Positions 1-9,850 are shown, numbered from the stretch's first letter. The stretch is DNA of 64,000 bases from Synechococcus sp. J7-Johnson (GCF_024345795.1 NZ_JAGQBU010000005.1:1-64000); one strand, 5' to 3'. Program-made: numbers and translations. Notes: generated by a model not told the origin, from the letters alone.

Positions 1-110
1 GGAATTCAGAAGGAAAGCTGAGATTCGGGCCGACGTATCTACCGTAAGCCACTGGTCAATAGCGAAAAGGGCTAGTCCAACCACCGGATAAGATCGTGGC
101 TGCGCACGAT

Positions 111-314
<204 letters not shown>

Positions 315-584
315 TCAATACAACGAGGAGCAGGTACTGGTGGGCGTGAGCTTCATCAGCGACCACAGGGCGCCGTATTGAGCCTGGCTGAGCGACAACT
401 CGTTCTGCATGCGCTTGCCCATCGGTGAGCCCGGAGCTGCCGTGGCGCCCAGCTCGGTGTTGATCGCCGCCAGGCCCTGGCACATCTTCTCGATATCGGG
501 GTTGAGATCGCTGCTGGCCCGGGCGGGCAGGCTCAGGCACAGCAGGCTGATCACCAGGCCCGCAGGCCAGGATCGGGAGCTCAT
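315..584 (-). CDS. Small secreted protein, unknown function
   Basis: This 89-residue protein has a clear N-terminal signal peptide (SWPAGLVISLLCLSLPARA, about residues 5-23). The mature part of about 65 residues contains two cysteines (the MCQGL segment and the penultimate-region TCSSL) that could form one disulfide. The ATG at 584 is chosen because it overlaps the nrdJ stop by 4 bp (ATGA) and begins just before the signal peptide; the longer upstream reading would bury the signal. No known domain is recognised. It is probably co-transcribed with nrdJ, but nothing in the sequence ties its function to nucleotide reduction. It is most likely exported to the periplasm. Confidence 0.6.
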   Translation of the reverse strand: MSSRSWPAGLVISLLCLSLPARASSDLNPDIEKMCQGLAAINTELGATAAPGSPMGKRMQNELSLSQAQYGALWSLMKLTPTSTCSSLY

Positions 585-3500
585 GAGGCGGGTTTGGCCA
601 GGGGCATCAGGCACTTGTCGGAATCGCAACCGGCAGGACCAGCTTCCACCAGTTCGCCCTGGTCGTAACGCTGCAGCGCTTCAAAGAAATCAGCAGTGCG
701 GCAGCGGGCGGCCACCTCCTGCTGCAGGCGGGTGTAGGTGGCCTGGTCGATCGGCTCGAACGGCAGCCGCGGGAAGGTGGCATTGGCATCAAAGCGGGCC
801 AGCAGCGCCGCCGAGATGTAACCCTCTCCTCCATCGATCGCCTGGTGGATCGCCTCGGCCAGCGGCTCGATCTCGTTCTCGCGGAACTCCACCGTGGCGG
901 AGGTGTTATGGGCCGTGTAGTGCTTCTGCACCTGCATGTAGAAGTCGAACTGGGCCAGCGCCGAGAAGTTGTTGATCTCCACCGCATCAGCGCCCGGGAT
1001 GTTCGCCCAGCTCACCTCAGTTGGAATCTCAACCAGCCATTCACCGCAGCGGGGATCAAAGGGATCATCCAGCAGGCGCCCCTGCTCGTCCTTGTCGGAT
1101 TGGCTGGGCACGATCGTGTAGCCGTAGTCCATGCAGGCCAGGGCCACCGGATCGTTCTTGCGGAAGGTGATGCGGCGGATGAAGCGCTGCGCCTTGGGCG
1201 GATGCCAGCCGGGGGACGCGCCCGTGAGCAGGCTCTTGGTGCCGGCCGGTTGCACGGTGGTGCAGCGGTTGGGGCGCCGCAGGCCGTGGCGGTCGCAGTA
1301 GTCCCACACCGCTTCATTCACGATCTGCTTCCAGCGGCTCAGGTACTCCGCCTCCTGGGCCTTGAACGCCAGGCCCTCCTCGGTTTCGGGGCGCCCCTGC
1401 TCCCACCAGTTCAACCAGGGGGTGCCGAAGGCATGCACGAAGAAGTCGAACAGACCGGTGAAGCTCACCCCCACAATCGGATCCCAGGCGCGGCTCTGGC
1501 GGTAGCGCTCCACTTCGAAGTCGTGGTTGAGCAGGCAGGCCACCGCCAGGCCGCCAGCGGTGAAGGCATCGGCTTGGGCCTGGTGGTCAGCCGGATCGAT
1601 CCGGTTCAGATGAACTTCCGCCAGGTTGCAGTGGAAATCAGCGCCGAGGATCTCGCCGCAGTTGTGCGCCACCAGGCCGTTGGCGTCGAACCGTGCAGGG
1701 CCCGGCACCGTGCAGTCGTACACCGCCTCCACGCCGTCGGCCTCCACGGCTTCCACCGTGACGGTGAAGCGTTCGCGGTTCGGGGTGCGGCAGTAGTTCG
1801 CCAGCGCCTCATCCAGACGCTCCTGCTTCTGCCGGTCGCTGAAACCCACTCTCTCGGCGAACACCTGCAGGTTGTCGTTGGCGATCACCAGCTCGTGCTG
1901 GGCCTGGCACCAGTAACTGGCCAGTTCGCGGTTGCTGTCGGGCAGCGACCGCTCACCCTCCGGCCTGCGGTTCTGATAGATCGTGCTGATGATTCCCAGC
2001 CGCCCCAGCATCCGCTGCGCTGCCTTGAGTGTGCCCAGATCGCTCTGAGCCAGGCGCACGCTCACGCCCTTGAGCTGCCGCCCCTGCACACTGCCGTCGG
2101 CATCGAACAGACCCTGCAGGAAGCCGCGGTGGAAGCCGTGGCTGGTGCGCTCGATCACCTTACCCACCTGCTTGCTTCCCGGCTGGATGCCATAGGTAGC
2201 TGCCAGCTTGGCCAGGCCGCTGGAGCTCACCACCCGGTGCTGCAGCTGCTCATGAAGGCACACCTCAGCGGTGCGACGGCGGTAGCCCACCGCCCGCTCC
2301 AGCAGGCCAACGGCCCGCTCGGCCATCGCCTCGCGGCCCTCGCCCCAGTAGCGCAACACCGCTGTGTCGCTCCATTGGGTGGCGACCAGGCTGCCGTCAC
2401 CCACCAGGTTGCCCAGCAGCCAGCCCTCCTCTTCACTACCCGCCCCATCCCAGGGCTGGGCGTCGCGGTGATCGTGCAGCTTCACCCGGTCGCCGGGCTG
2501 CAGCGTCTGCGCCTCCACCCACTCGGTGTACTGCGCCTTCTGGGTCTGCGCGCTCACCTTCAGCACCTTGTGGTTGCCCGTGAGCCGCAGTTCCTGGCCC
2601 TCCTTGGTGCGCAGCTTCAGCACCGGCTTCACGCCCGAAGCGAAGAAACCGGCCGGGGTGGTGCTGAACAGCTCGCCGTTCACATAGGTGCTGTGCTGAC
2701 GGCCGATCAGCTCGTTCACCTGACGCGGCCCCTCGTCGGTGAGCACCCAGGTGTCGGCGGTGACGCATGGATTCAGCCCATAGCGCCCCAGACGGTGCTC
2801 CAGCTCGGCGTCACTGATCTCTGGATGATGCAGCTGCAACCAGCGGCCGGCTTCCTCGCGGCCCTGGTCCACATAGATGTCGATGAACTCGCTGCGCAGC
2901 TCCGGGGTGGTCAGCAGATCGGCATTCGAGCGTGCGATCGCCTCCGGCGCGAACTGGATCGCTCCTTCGCCGCTCTGAAATTGCTTCACCACTGCCTCCA
3001 GCACCACTTCTTTAGAGGGGCGGTTGTGGAAAACCCGGGTGTGGTTGGCCATCCGCAGCGCATCGCGCTCGGGGTCGATGCTCCAGTTGCCCTCAGCGTC
3101 CTGTTGCCAGAGGTTTTCCTTGGCGCCTGCAGCGGAGGAATCCTCCGCGGAGAACTGACGCATGCCGGCGCTGCGGCGGATATTGCCGGCCACGATCGTG
3201 ACCGCCGCCTCATCAATCAGCAGGCAGCACTCCACCGAGGTGAGCCGGCGGCCGATCGCCTTGTTGAGGATCTGGGCCACGCGGCCGTAGAGGTCGCCCA
3301 GCTTCACCGGGTTGGCCATGCCGCCGAAGCCCTTCAGCGTTTCGCCCACCGGCCGCACATCGGAGAGGTCCACACTCACCGTGATCGGGGCCTCGGCGTC
3401 GAAGCGTTCATCACTGCTGAGTTCCAGCAGCAGCTGATAGCTGTCGACCCAGCCGCGGCGGGTGTCGCCCACCTTGATCGACACCCGGTTGCCATCGATG

Positions 3501-4081
3501 CTGTGGCTGGTGGCCTCCTGGCGTTGGCCGGCGGGGGTGAGGCCGATCGGGCTGACGCTCTCGATCACCAGCCGGTTGCGCACCAGCGGCAGCCGCTCGA
3601 TCAGGTGCGGCTCGATGATGGCGCCGGTGCCGCAGCCCATCATTGCCAGGTCCATCATCAGACCGAAGGCTTCCCAGTCGATCAGGTTGGTGGAGGTGCA
3701 GTTGTAGGCGCCGGAGAAGTTATGGCGCTGCTCGATCCAGGGGGTGCCACCGATCCACAGCCAGCGCCCCGACGGCAGCGCCTGCTGATGCTTCTGCATG
3801 CGCCGGATCAGCTCCACTTCCTCGCTATTGAGATGGCCCAGCTGGCGCAGACCCTCCAGGTTGCGCTCGGCCACCTGATGCCAGCTCTCGCGGCCGCCTG
3901 GCGTCCGGCGGGAGTAGGTGCGGTAAAAAACGGGGTTCGCCGCCGGGGCCGTGGGCGGGAAATCAGGCTCCAGCAAGCCATTGGCACCAATCTGGCCGCC
4001 CTGCAACCTGCCGGCACTGGCCTCCTGGCCCACCGCTGCGGCGGAATCAACCAGATCGGGGCGCGCTGGGGTGAGGGTCAC
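581..4081 (-). CDS. nrdJ: Adenosylcobalamin-dependent (class II) ribonucleoside-triphosphate reductase with intein
   Basis: This 1166-residue precursor is a class II ribonucleotide reductase, which makes deoxyribonucleotides from ribonucleotides using a radical generated from adenosylcobalamin. Visible family landmarks are the N-terminal redox Cys in YNCTSTN (Cys128), the active-site motif NP/CGEI with the thiyl-radical Cys808 and a nearby Cys818, and the C-terminal reductant pair Cys1152/Cys1157 (CDSDKC). Residues 439-807 are an intein (annotated separately). Removing it leaves about 797 residues, close to the monomeric cyanobacterial NrdJ length. The gene diverges from prfC, and a small secreted-protein gene overlaps its stop by 4 bp. 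Activity requires cobalamin or pseudocobalamin supply and correct protein splicing. No B12 riboswitch could be recognised in the 108-bp upstream region. Confidence 0.95.
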   Translation of the reverse strand: MTLTPARPDLVDSAAAVGQEASAGRLQGGQIGANGLLEPDFPPTAPAANPVFYRTYSRRTPGGRESWHQVAERNLEGLRQLGHLNSEEVELIRRMQKHQQALPSGRWLWIGGTPWIEQRHNFSGAYNCTSTNLIDWEAFGLMMDLAMMGCGTGAIIEPHLIERLPLVRNRLVIESVSPIGLTPAGQRQEATSHSIDGNRVSIKVGDTRRGWVDSYQLLLELSSDERFDAEAPITVSVDLSDVRPVGETLKGFGGMANPVKLGDLYGRVAQILNKAIGRRLTSVECCLLIDEAAVTIVAGNIRRSAGMRQFSAEDSSAAGAKENLWQQDAEGNWSIDPERDALRMANHTRVFHNRPSKEVVLEAVVKQFQSGEGAIQFAPEAIARSNADLLTTPELRSEFIDIYVDQGREEAGRWLQLHHPEISDAELEHRLGRYGLNPCVTADTWVLTDEGPRQVNELIGRQHSTYVNGELFSTTPAGFFASGVKPVLKLRTKEGQELRLTGNHKVLKVSAQTQKAQYTEWVEAQTLQPGDRVKLHDHRDAQPWDGAGSEEEGWLLGNLVGDGSLVATQWSDTAVLRYWGEGREAMAERAVGLLERAVGYRRRTAEVCLHEQLQHRVVSSSGLAKLAATYGIQPGSKQVGKVIERTSHGFHRGFLQGLFDADGSVQGRQLKGVSVRLAQSDLGTLKAAQRMLGRLGIISTIYQNRRPEGERSLPDSNRELASYWCQAQHELVIANDNLQVFAERVGFSDRQKQERLDEALANYCRTPNRERFTVTVEAVEADGVEAVYDCTVPGPARFDANGLVAHNCGEILGADFHCNLAEVHLNRIDPADHQAQADAFTAGGLAVACLLNHDFEVERYRQSRAWDPIVGVSFTGLFDFFVHAFGTPWLNWWEQGRPETEEGLAFKAQEAEYLSRWKQIVNEAVWDYCDRHGLRRPNRCTTVQPAGTKSLLTGASPGWHPPKAQRFIRRITFRKNDPVALACMDYGYTIVPSQSDKDEQGRLLDDPFDPRCGEWLVEIPTEVSWANIPGADAVEINNFSALAQFDFYMQVQKHYTAHNTSATVEFRENEIEPLAEAIHQAIDGGEGYISAALLARFDANATFPRLPFEPIDQATYTRLQQEVAARCRTADFFEALQRYDQGELVEAGPAGCDSDKCLMPLAKPAS
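1661..2767 (-). mobile_element. LAGLIDADG homing-endonuclease intein inside nrdJ
   Basis: The element encodes 369 residues (precursor residues 439-807). It begins with Cys439 after the extein GLNP and ends with AHN (His806, Asn807) directly before extein Cys808. Splicing blocks are visible: block A around Cys439 (CVTADTWVL), block B TGNH near residue 501, block F VYDCTVPGPARF and block G NGLVAHN. The Cys+1 nucleophile is the catalytic cysteine of the host enzyme. Two dodecapeptide motifs of a LAGLIDADG endonuclease are present: LLGNLVGDGSL (about 555-565) and FLQGLFDADGSV (about 654-665). Both keep the acidic metal ligands, so the endonuclease looks intact. Block residues look complete, so splicing is expected to work. 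Confidence 0.93.
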
Positions 4082-4189
4082 GGCGGAGGGGGGTGGTCAG
4101 GTTGGTGAACCATAACGCCACCAGTAGGGGGTGCAAGCGCTGGCGGCCACCAGTGGCAGTGCCCTGGCGTGGCCTGTCAGGCTGAGCCC

Positions 4190-5854
4190 ATGACCAGCAG
4201 CAGCAGCACCAGGGCACCACAGAGCGGGGCCGTGGACCCCGAGCAGCAGGCCCTGGCTGAGGCCGTGGCCCGGCGACGCAATTTCGCGATCATTTCCCAC
4301 CCCGACGCGGGCAAGACCACCCTCACCGAGAAGCTGCTGCTCTACGGCGGTGCCATTCAGCAGGCGGGGGCCGTCAAGGCCAAGGGCGAACAGCGCAAGG
4401 TGACCTCCGACTGGATGGAACTGGAGAAGCAGCGCGGCATCTCGATCACCTCCACCGTGCTCCAGTTCGACTACGACGGCAGCACGATCAACCTGCTCGA
4501 TACCCCCGGCCACCAGGACTTCTCCGAGGACACATACCGCACCCTGGCCGCCGCCGATAACGCGGTGATGCTGGAAGACGCCGCCAAGGGCCTCGAGCCC
4601 CAGACCCGCAAGCTGTTCGAGGTCTGCCGCATGCGGCGGATTCCGATCTTCACCTTCATCAACAAGATGGATCGGCCCGGGCGCGAGCCGCTGGAGCTGA
4701 TCGATGAGATCGAGAGCGAGCTGGGCCTCACCTGCTGGCCGGTGAACTGGCCGATCGGCAGCGGCGACCGCTTCCGCGGTGTGATCGATCGCCACAGCCG
4801 CGACGTGATCCTGTTCACCCGGGCCGAGCGGGGTCGCCAGGCCGCCGAGCGACGCCTGGCCGCCGGCAGCCCCGAACTGACAGGCCTGGTGGAGCCGGAA
4901 CTCCTGGCTCAGGCCATCGAGGAACTGGAGCTGCTCGATGGCGCCGGTGCCGACCTCGACCTGGAGCTGGTGCATGCCGGTGAGCTCAGCCCAGTGTTCT
5001 TCGGTTCGGCGATGACCAACTTCGGTGTGCATCCCTTCCTCGATGCCTTCCTGGAGCTGGCCCAGCGGCCGGTGGCCCGCACCAGCCACGACGGCCCCGT
5101 CGATCCGCTGCGGCCCGAGTTCAGCGGCTTCGTGTTCAAGCTGCAGGCCAACATGGATCCCCGCCACCGCGACCGCATCGCCTTCGTGCGGGTCTGCTCG
5201 GGCCGCTTCGACAAGGACATGAGCGTGCGCCATGCCCGTAGCGGCCGCACCATCCGCCTATCCCGCCCCCAGAAGCTGTTCGGCCAGGACCGCGAGGTGG
5301 TCGAAACCGCCTACCCCGGTGATGTGATCGGCCTCAACAACCCCGGCATGTTCGCCATCGGCGACACCCTCTACGTGGGCCAGAAGGTGGAATACGAGGG
5401 CATTCCCTGCTTCAGCCCCGAAATCTTCGCCTGGTTGCGCAACCCCAACCCTTCGGCCTTCAAGAGCTTCCGCAAGGGGGTGAATGAGCTGCGCGAGGAG
5501 GGGGCGGTGCAGATCCTCTACGACACCGACGCCAGCAAGCGCGATCCGATCCTGGCGGCCGTCGGTCAGCTGCAGATGGAGGTGGTGCAGTACCGGCTGG
5601 AGAACGAATACGGGGTGGAGACACGCCTGGAACCGCTTGGCTTCAGCGTGGCTCGCTGGGTGGCGGGCGGCTGGCCGGCGCTGGAGAAGGTGGGCCGCAT
5701 CTTCAACTGCAAGACCGTGCGCGATGCCTGGGACCGGCCGGTGCTGCTGTTCAAGAACGAGTGGAACCTCAACCAGCTCAAGGAGGATCACCCCGAGCTC
5801 GAACTCAGCGCCGTGGCGCCGGTGGTGAGCGGCGTGGAGCCGATCGCGATCTGA
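4190..5854 (+). CDS. prfC: Peptide chain release factor 3 (RF3)
   Basis: The 554-residue product is the GTPase RF3, which recycles RF1/RF2 from the ribosome after peptide release. It shows the G1 motif SHPDAGKTT (about residues 36-44), the G3 motif DTPGHQDF and the G4 motif NKMDRPGR, followed by the beta-barrel and C-terminal RF3 domains ([18 protein letters not shown]). E. coli RF3 is 529 residues, so this copy has a slightly long Ser/Thr/Gln-rich N-terminus. An in-frame GTG at 4169 would add seven residues; the ATG at 4190 is preferred. The gene is divergent from nrdJ with about 108 bp between starts, which must hold both promoters. Confidence 0.95.
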   Translation: MTSSSSTRAPQSGAVDPEQQALAEAVARRRNFAIISHPDAGKTTLTEKLLLYGGAIQQAGAVKAKGEQRKVTSDWMELEKQRGISITSTVLQFDYDGSTINLLDTPGHQDFSEDTYRTLAAADNAVMLEDAAKGLEPQTRKLFEVCRMRRIPIFTFINKMDRPGREPLELIDEIESELGLTCWPVNWPIGSGDRFRGVIDRHSRDVILFTRAERGRQAAERRLAAGSPELTGLVEPELLAQAIEELELLDGAGADLDLELVHAGELSPVFFGSAMTNFGVHPFLDAFLELAQRPVARTSHDGPVDPLRPEFSGFVFKLQANMDPRHRDRIAFVRVCSGRFDKDMSVRHARSGRTIRLSRPQKLFGQDREVVETAYPGDVIGLNNPGMFAIGDTLYVGQKVEYEGIPCFSPEIFAWLRNPNPSAFKSFRKGVNELREEGAVQILYDTDASKRDPILAAVGQLQMEVVQYRLENEYGVETRLEPLGFSVARWVAGGWPALEKVGRIFNCKTVRDAWDRPVLLFKNEWNLNQLKEDHPELELSAVAPVVSGVEPIAI

Positions 5855-5914
5855 GCCACAGCCCGCCGCTGGCCTCGCCAGAATCAATTGCAACGAAAGG
5901 TCAAGGTGACGGCC

Positions 5915-6139
5915 ATGCCTCAGCCGATCTGGCTGGTTCGCCCCCGCCGGGATGGAGGGTCTGATTACGTCCGCTTCCTGCCCAGCCATGAAGCCGTGGA
6001 GATCCGCGAAGGCAGCCACCTGCCCCCCCAGATGCCCCTGCTCAAGAGCCGTCACTGGCTGGCGATCGAGGAAGCCGAGGCCCGGCGCCTCGAGCTGCAG
6101 CAGGACGCGGGCTACCACTGCAGCGAACCCCTGTTCTGA
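5915..6139 (+). CDS. Small conserved cyanobacterial-type protein, unknown function
   Basis: This 74-residue soluble protein starts MPQPIWLVRPRRDGG and is rich in charged residues (EIREGSH, EEAEARRLELQQ). No signal peptide, membrane helix or metal motif is seen; a single Cys lies near the C-terminus. The ATG at 5915 is preferred over a start at 5888 because it follows a purine-rich stretch (AAGGTCAAGG). It lies 60 bp after prfC on the same strand and could be co-transcribed. I do not recognise a named family. Confidence 0.55.
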   Translation: MPQPIWLVRPRRDGGSDYVRFLPSHEAVEIREGSHLPPQMPLLKSRHWLAIEEAEARRLELQQDAGYHCSEPLF

Positions 6140-6244
6140 GCCGCCGCCCCGGGCCGTCAGGTCTCATTAAGCCCCTGATGCACAGCGCCTCGCCCCGCGC
6201 CTCGATACGCTCGGGCCACGACCCAGCCCCACGCACCGGAGGCC

Positions 6245-6934
6245 ATGACCATCGGTTCTGAACCTGCCCCCAACGGCAGTCCCTACGAAAGGCTCGGTGT
6301 CACCCCCGACGCCAGCTTCGATGAGGTGCAGGCGGCTCGCCAGCATCAGCTCGATGCGGTCGCTGACGACCCCCAGGCCCGCGCCAAGGTGGAAGCCGCC
6401 TACGACGCGGTGCTGATGGAGCGGCTGCGGGAGCGGCAGCAGGGCAAGGTGAGCAGCGCTGCGGTCAGCGCCTCCAAGCGAGAGGAGATCAAACCGGCGC
6501 CGGCCAGAGTCCCCTCCCGGCCTTCCCTGCCCCAGTTGCCCTCCCTGCCCCAGTTCAGCGGCGGCAACAAGCTGCAGGCACCCAGCTTCTCCCTGCCCAG
6601 CTTCTCCCTGGCCGAGGGCCGTGAGCGCTGGTTTCCCCTGGTGGCCGATGGCTTGCTCCTGCTGCTGCTGCTGGTCACACCGCCGGGTTCAGCCGAAGTG
6701 CTGCTGGCCCTGGCCACCGGCGTCACGGTGGTCAACCTCAGGCGCCGCAACGGTCGCTTCCTGGCCGCCGTTGGCTGGAGTTTCGCCCTGCTGAGCGTTG
6801 GCCTGCTCCTGGGCGGTCTGCTCACGCTGGGGCTCGATCCAGCCCTGCCGCTCGGGCTGCCCCTGGCCTTGCAGCAGGTGCAGAGCCTGCCGGCCCTCAT
6901 CCTGCTGCTGCTCGGCGCCCTGCTGATCGCCTAA
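6245..6934 (+). CDS. CPP1-like / DUF3353 membrane-anchored J-like protein
   Basis: The 229-residue protein has an N-terminal J-like helical region ([20 protein letters not shown], residues 12-31) lacking the HPD tripeptide of true DnaJ proteins. A Pro/Ser/Leu-rich linker with short repeats ([22 protein letters not shown]) follows, then a C-terminal membrane region with about three hydrophobic segments. This arrangement is that of the cyanobacterial/chloroplast CPP1 family, whose plant member assists protochlorophyllide oxidoreductase POR. A role in stabilising a chlorophyll-synthesis enzyme at the thylakoid is inferred from that family. A TACGCT hexamer at 6206-6211 may be its -10 element. 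The gene converges on hslO with a 4-bp overlap of stops. Confidence 0.75.
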   Translation: MTIGSEPAPNGSPYERLGVTPDASFDEVQAARQHQLDAVADDPQARAKVEAAYDAVLMERLRERQQGKVSSAAVSASKREEIKPAPARVPSRPSLPQLPSLPQFSGGNKLQAPSFSLPSFSLAEGRERWFPLVADGLLLLLLLVTPPGSAEVLLALATGVTVVNLRRRNGRFLAAVGWSFALLSVGLLLGGLLTLGLDPALPLGLPLALQQVQSLPALILLLLGALLIA

Positions 6935-7845
6935 GCCAGCGAGAACTCGGCGATCAGCTCCCGCAGCTCCCCTTCCTCCACGCCGTACACCTCGTTGCAG
7001 AAGTGGCAGGTGAGTTCAGCGCGGCCGTCCTCGCGCAGGATCGAGGCGAGCTCCTGCTCACCCAGCATTCGCAGCGCATTGACGCTGCGGCGGCGGGTGC
7101 AGGGGCAATGGAACGTCACATCCTGACGGGCCTCGGCGTCCTCCAGCAGCTGGGGATCGAGGTCGGGGAAGATGTCTTCCAACAACAGCTTGAGGTCGTC
7201 CTTGCAGGCGGCCAGGCGGGCGCTGAAGCCGCTGATCTCCCGGCAACGATCCTCCAGCAGCGCCACCAGCGCAGGCTCCCGTGCCGCCTTGGGCAGGACC
7301 TGCACCAGCACGCCGCCGGCGCAACGGACCCCGCTGCTGTCGATCTGCTCGCCCACGAACACCGCCGAGGGGGTCTGCTCGGAGTGGAGCAGGTAGGAGG
7401 CCACGTCCTCGCCGATGCCGCCGCTCACCAGTTCCACCGTGCTACTGAACGGCTCCCCCTTGCCCTGGTCGCGCACCACGTGCAGGTAGCCGGTGCCGGT
7501 GGCCTGGCGGAAGTCGAACTGATGCTGGCCGTCGTCTTCCTCGATCAGGTCGAGTTCCAGGCCCGGATTGCCCACGTAGCCGCGCACGCTGCCGTCACGG
7601 CCCGCATCCACCATCAGCCCGCGCAGGGGTCCATCCGACTGGATGCGCAGGTTCACCCGCCCGTGGGCCACCTTCATCGAGCTGGCCAGCAGCAGGCCGG
7701 CCGTCATCGCCCGCCCGAGCAGGGCTGTGGTGAGGTACGAGAGGCCATGGCGCCGCCGGGCATAGCGGCTGGTGACCGTGGTGAGCGCCGCCACCAGGCG
7801 GATTCCCCCATCGGCCGCCGTGGCCCGCACCAACTGATCGGGCAT
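6931..7845 (-). CDS. hslO: Redox-regulated chaperonin Hsp33
   Basis: Hsp33 is a cytosolic holdase that is switched on by oxidation and prevents aggregation of unfolding proteins. The 304-residue product has the N-terminal core ([18 protein letters not shown]) and the zinc-binding switch with Cys247-X-Cys249 (CPC) and Cys280-X2-Cys283 (CHFC), all four ligands being present. The ATG at 7845 is chosen because the six residues before it are not typical; this leaves 19 bp after the upstream ATPase gene on the same strand. An operon with that ABC ATPase is likely. Confidence 0.93.
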   Translation of the reverse strand: MPDQLVRATAADGGIRLVAALTTVTSRYARRRHGLSYLTTALLGRAMTAGLLLASSMKVAHGRVNLRIQSDGPLRGLMVDAGRDGSVRGYVGNPGLELDLIEEDDGQHQFDFRQATGTGYLHVVRDQGKGEPFSSTVELVSGGIGEDVASYLLHSEQTPSAVFVGEQIDSSGVRCAGGVLVQVLPKAAREPALVALLEDRCREISGFSARLAACKDDLKLLLEDIFPDLDPQLLEDAEARQDVTFHCPCTRRRSVNALRMLGEQELASILREDGRAELTCHFCNEVYGVEEGELRELIAEFSLA

Positions 7846-7864
7846 CGCTGCGCCCTCCGCCAAC

Positions 7865-8512
7865 TCAGGGCATCGTACGAAGTGCAGGCAGGGCCTGAAG
7901 GCCCCCGTCGCTCAGCCGCCAGGCCTGCCTCACCACCCCCTGGAACACCTCCGGCTCATGGGTGACCACCAGCAGGGCCCGCTGGCGGCCTAGCTGGGCG
8001 ATCAGCTGCAGCACCTCGTGGCGCACCGACCAGTCCAGCCCGGCGGTGGGCTCATCCAGCAGCAGCAGCTTCGGGTCGCGCAGCAGCTGCACCGCCAGGG
8101 CCAGACGTCGCTGCTGGCCGCCGCTGAGCCGCTCCGGCGCCTGCTGCAACGACACCCCCTGCAGGCCCACCTGGCCCAGCACCGCCTCCAGCCGCTCGCT
8201 GCCCAGCCGGCGCTGCCCCAGCTTCAGCTCCTGGCCCACGCTCAAGCCGAGGAAATGGCGTTCGGGGAACTGGAACACCAGGCCGCTCAGCCAGCGGCGC
8301 TGACGGGCTGTCACCGGCTGGCCCTGCCAGAGGATCGTGCCGCCACTGGGTTCCGCCAGCCCGCTGATCAGCTCCAGCAGGGTGCTCTTGCCACTGCCGC
8401 TGCGGCCCGCCACCAGCACCGGCTCACCCACGGGCAGCGTCAGATTCACATCCCGCAGCACCGGCTCAGGCGTGGTGGCCGGGTGGTAGCGGACCGATCG
8501 GAGCTCCAGCAT
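7865..8512 (-). CDS. ABC transporter ATP-binding protein, ECF-like
   Basis: The 215-residue nucleotide-binding domain has a Walker [10 protein letters not shown], a Q-loop within VFQFPERHF, the signature LSGGQQRR, Walker [13 protein letters not shown] and a switch His in VVTHEPE. The FQFPE Q-loop is characteristic of energy-coupling-factor ATPases (EcfA) rather than ordinary importers. No transmembrane partner is adjacent; it is followed by hslO. A chloroplast relative of this cyanobacterial type (NAP14/ABCI11) has been linked to metal homeostasis, but that orthology is only my inference. The ATG at 8512 starts at the conserved MLELRSV, and the divergent DUF3531 gene begins 86 bp away. Confidence 0.82.
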   Translation of the reverse strand: MLELRSVRYHPATTPEPVLRDVNLTLPVGEPVLVAGRSGSGKSTLLELISGLAEPSGGTILWQGQPVTARQRRWLSGLVFQFPERHFLGLSVGQELKLGQRRLGSERLEAVLGQVGLQGVSLQQAPERLSGGQQRRLALAVQLLRDPKLLLLDEPTAGLDWSVRHEVLQLIAQLGRQRALLVVTHEPEVFQGVVRQAWRLSDGGLQALPALRTMP

Positions 8513-8597
8513 GGGGGACCACGGACCGCACCAGCTTGCAGCAGCCGCCACCGTGTTTGATGGGGGTCAACGGTCGATGCTGAAAGGAGCAACGCGC

Positions 8598-9050
8598 ATG
8601 GAAATACGCTTCCGCGAGGTGGATCCGTTCAACTGCTGGATCTGGGTGCGCTTTCCCGAAAATCCCGGTCAGGGGGAGCGGGGCTACGTCGACACCGTGT
8701 TCGACAGCTGGTTCTTCCTGGGCAAGCTGGGGGGCTTCAACGCCGAAAGCCTGCAGGTGCATGAGGAGGGGATCGACCTCAGCGCCATGCACTACGACAT
8801 CGATGCCGCCGAAGCGACCCTCCCCGCGCTGATGCACAGCATGGGCGAACCGGAATACCGCGACGACTGGTGCCGCTGCTGGGTCGACCTGGGCACCAGC
8901 GATGGGGTGGCCCTCGATGTACTCATCAACGCCCTGCGTCAGCTCAACAACGACGTGGTCGAGATCGAGGAGATCGTGATCGGCGGCGTCAATGACGACT
9001 GGCCCGTGGAGGAGGTGCCCGAGGCCCTCTTCCCCCACGGCGCCAACTGA
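8598..9050 (+). CDS. DUF3531 family protein
   Basis: The 150-residue protein matches the cyanobacterial and plastid DUF3531 family: it starts MEIRFREVDPFNCWIWVRF and is rich in acidic and aromatic residues, with no signal peptide or membrane segment. Its molecular role is unknown. The start is fixed by a strong ribosome-binding site, AAAGGAG, at 8583-8589. It is followed after 5 bp by rsmE, so the two are probably co-transcribed. Confidence 0.8.
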   Translation: MEIRFREVDPFNCWIWVRFPENPGQGERGYVDTVFDSWFFLGKLGGFNAESLQVHEEGIDLSAMHYDIDAAEATLPALMHSMGEPEYRDDWCRCWVDLGTSDGVALDVLINALRQLNNDVVEIEEIVIGGVNDDWPVEEVPEALFPHGAN

Positions 9051-9055
9051 GGCCG

Positions 9056-9850
9056 GTGGTGCGTGAGCTGCGCCGCCTGCTGATCACACCCGAGCGGCTG
9101 GAGGCTGGCCCCAGCCTGGCGTTGGTCGCCGAGGAGAGCCGCTACCTCAGCCGCGTGCTGCGCTACGGCCCCGGCCAGCGCTTCGCCGTGGCCGATGGCC
9201 GGGGGCAGCTCTGGAGCGCCGTGCTGCTCGCTGATGCCGAGGCCCAGCTCGAGCAACCGCTCGACCAGCCCCTGCAGCGCCAGGAAGCCCCCAGCCCCTG
9301 GCTGGAGCTGGCGGTGGCTGTGCCCCGCCTCGACTTCGATGTGGTGGTCCGCATGGCCTGCGAGCTGGGGGTGGACCGCCTCCAGCCACTTGTTGCCGAG
9401 CATGGGGCCATCCGCGGCAGCTGGAAGGCGAACCGCTGGCAGACGATCCTGCGCGAGGCCTGCGAGCAGTGCGAACGCCTCTGGCTGCCCGAGCTGCTGG
9501 AGCCGCTGGAGGCGATCACCTACCTGAGCGAACCGCGCGCAGCGCTATCGCTGCTGGCCAGCACCCGGGACGCGGAGTTGCCCTTGGTGGGTGCTGCCCT
9601 GGCACAAGGCGCAGCTGGTGATTCAGCTGAGGTAATCCCTGGAGTGGCGCTGGCGATCGGAGCGGAGGGCGGCTGGAGCCCCACCGAAACAGCGGCCGCG
9701 CAGGCTGCCGGCTGGCAGGCCGTGAGCCTCGGCCCCCACATCCTGCGCACCTCCACAGCGGCCGTGGCGGGTCTGGCCTCGCTGGTGCAGTGGCGGGAGG
9801 CCAGGGGCCAACAGCTCAGCGGCCGAGCATGCCGCTCGCCATCTGCTTGA
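9056..9850 (+). CDS. rsmE: 16S rRNA (uracil-1498-N3)-methyltransferase
   Basis: RsmE methylates U1498 of 16S rRNA in the decoding region. The 264-residue protein has an N-terminal PUA-like part (SRYLSRVLRYGPGQRFAVADG, about residues 28-48) and a C-terminal SPOUT methyltransferase fold with the SAM-binding knot motifs IGAEGGWSPTE and SLGPHILRTSTA. Tandem GTG codons at 9056 and 9059 make the exact start uncertain by one residue. The 3' end overlaps a convergent Ala/Pro-rich gene by 35 bp. Confidence 0.92.
   Translation: MVRELRRLLITPERLEAGPSLALVAEESRYLSRVLRYGPGQRFAVADGRGQLWSAVLLADAEAQLEQPLDQPLQRQEAPSPWLELAVAVPRLDFDVVVRMACELGVDRLQPLVAEHGAIRGSWKANRWQTILREACEQCERLWLPELLEPLEAITYLSEPRAALSLLASTRDAELPLVGAALAQGAAGDSAEVIPGVALAIGAEGGWSPTETAAAQAAGWQAVSLGPHILRTSTAAVAGLASLVQWREARGQQLSGRACRSPSA

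Noticed and set aside
1-110. Left edge of the window searched for genes or origin elements
   Set aside because: Apart from the open, hydrophobic frame beyond the TMEM175-like stop, nothing recognisable is seen.
845-4108. Open frame of more than 1000 codons on the plus strand opposite nrdJ
   Set aside because: It is an antisense shadow caused by high GC at third positions; its translation is His/Ala/Leu-rich with no domain, while nrdJ is unmistakable.
4082-4189. Possible cobalamin riboswitch upstream of B12-dependent nrdJ (a GCCACTG string is present on the minus strand)
   Set aside because: The spacer is only 108 bp and is shared with prfC, and the other conserved boxes of a cobalamin riboswitch are not seen; one 7-mer is not enough.
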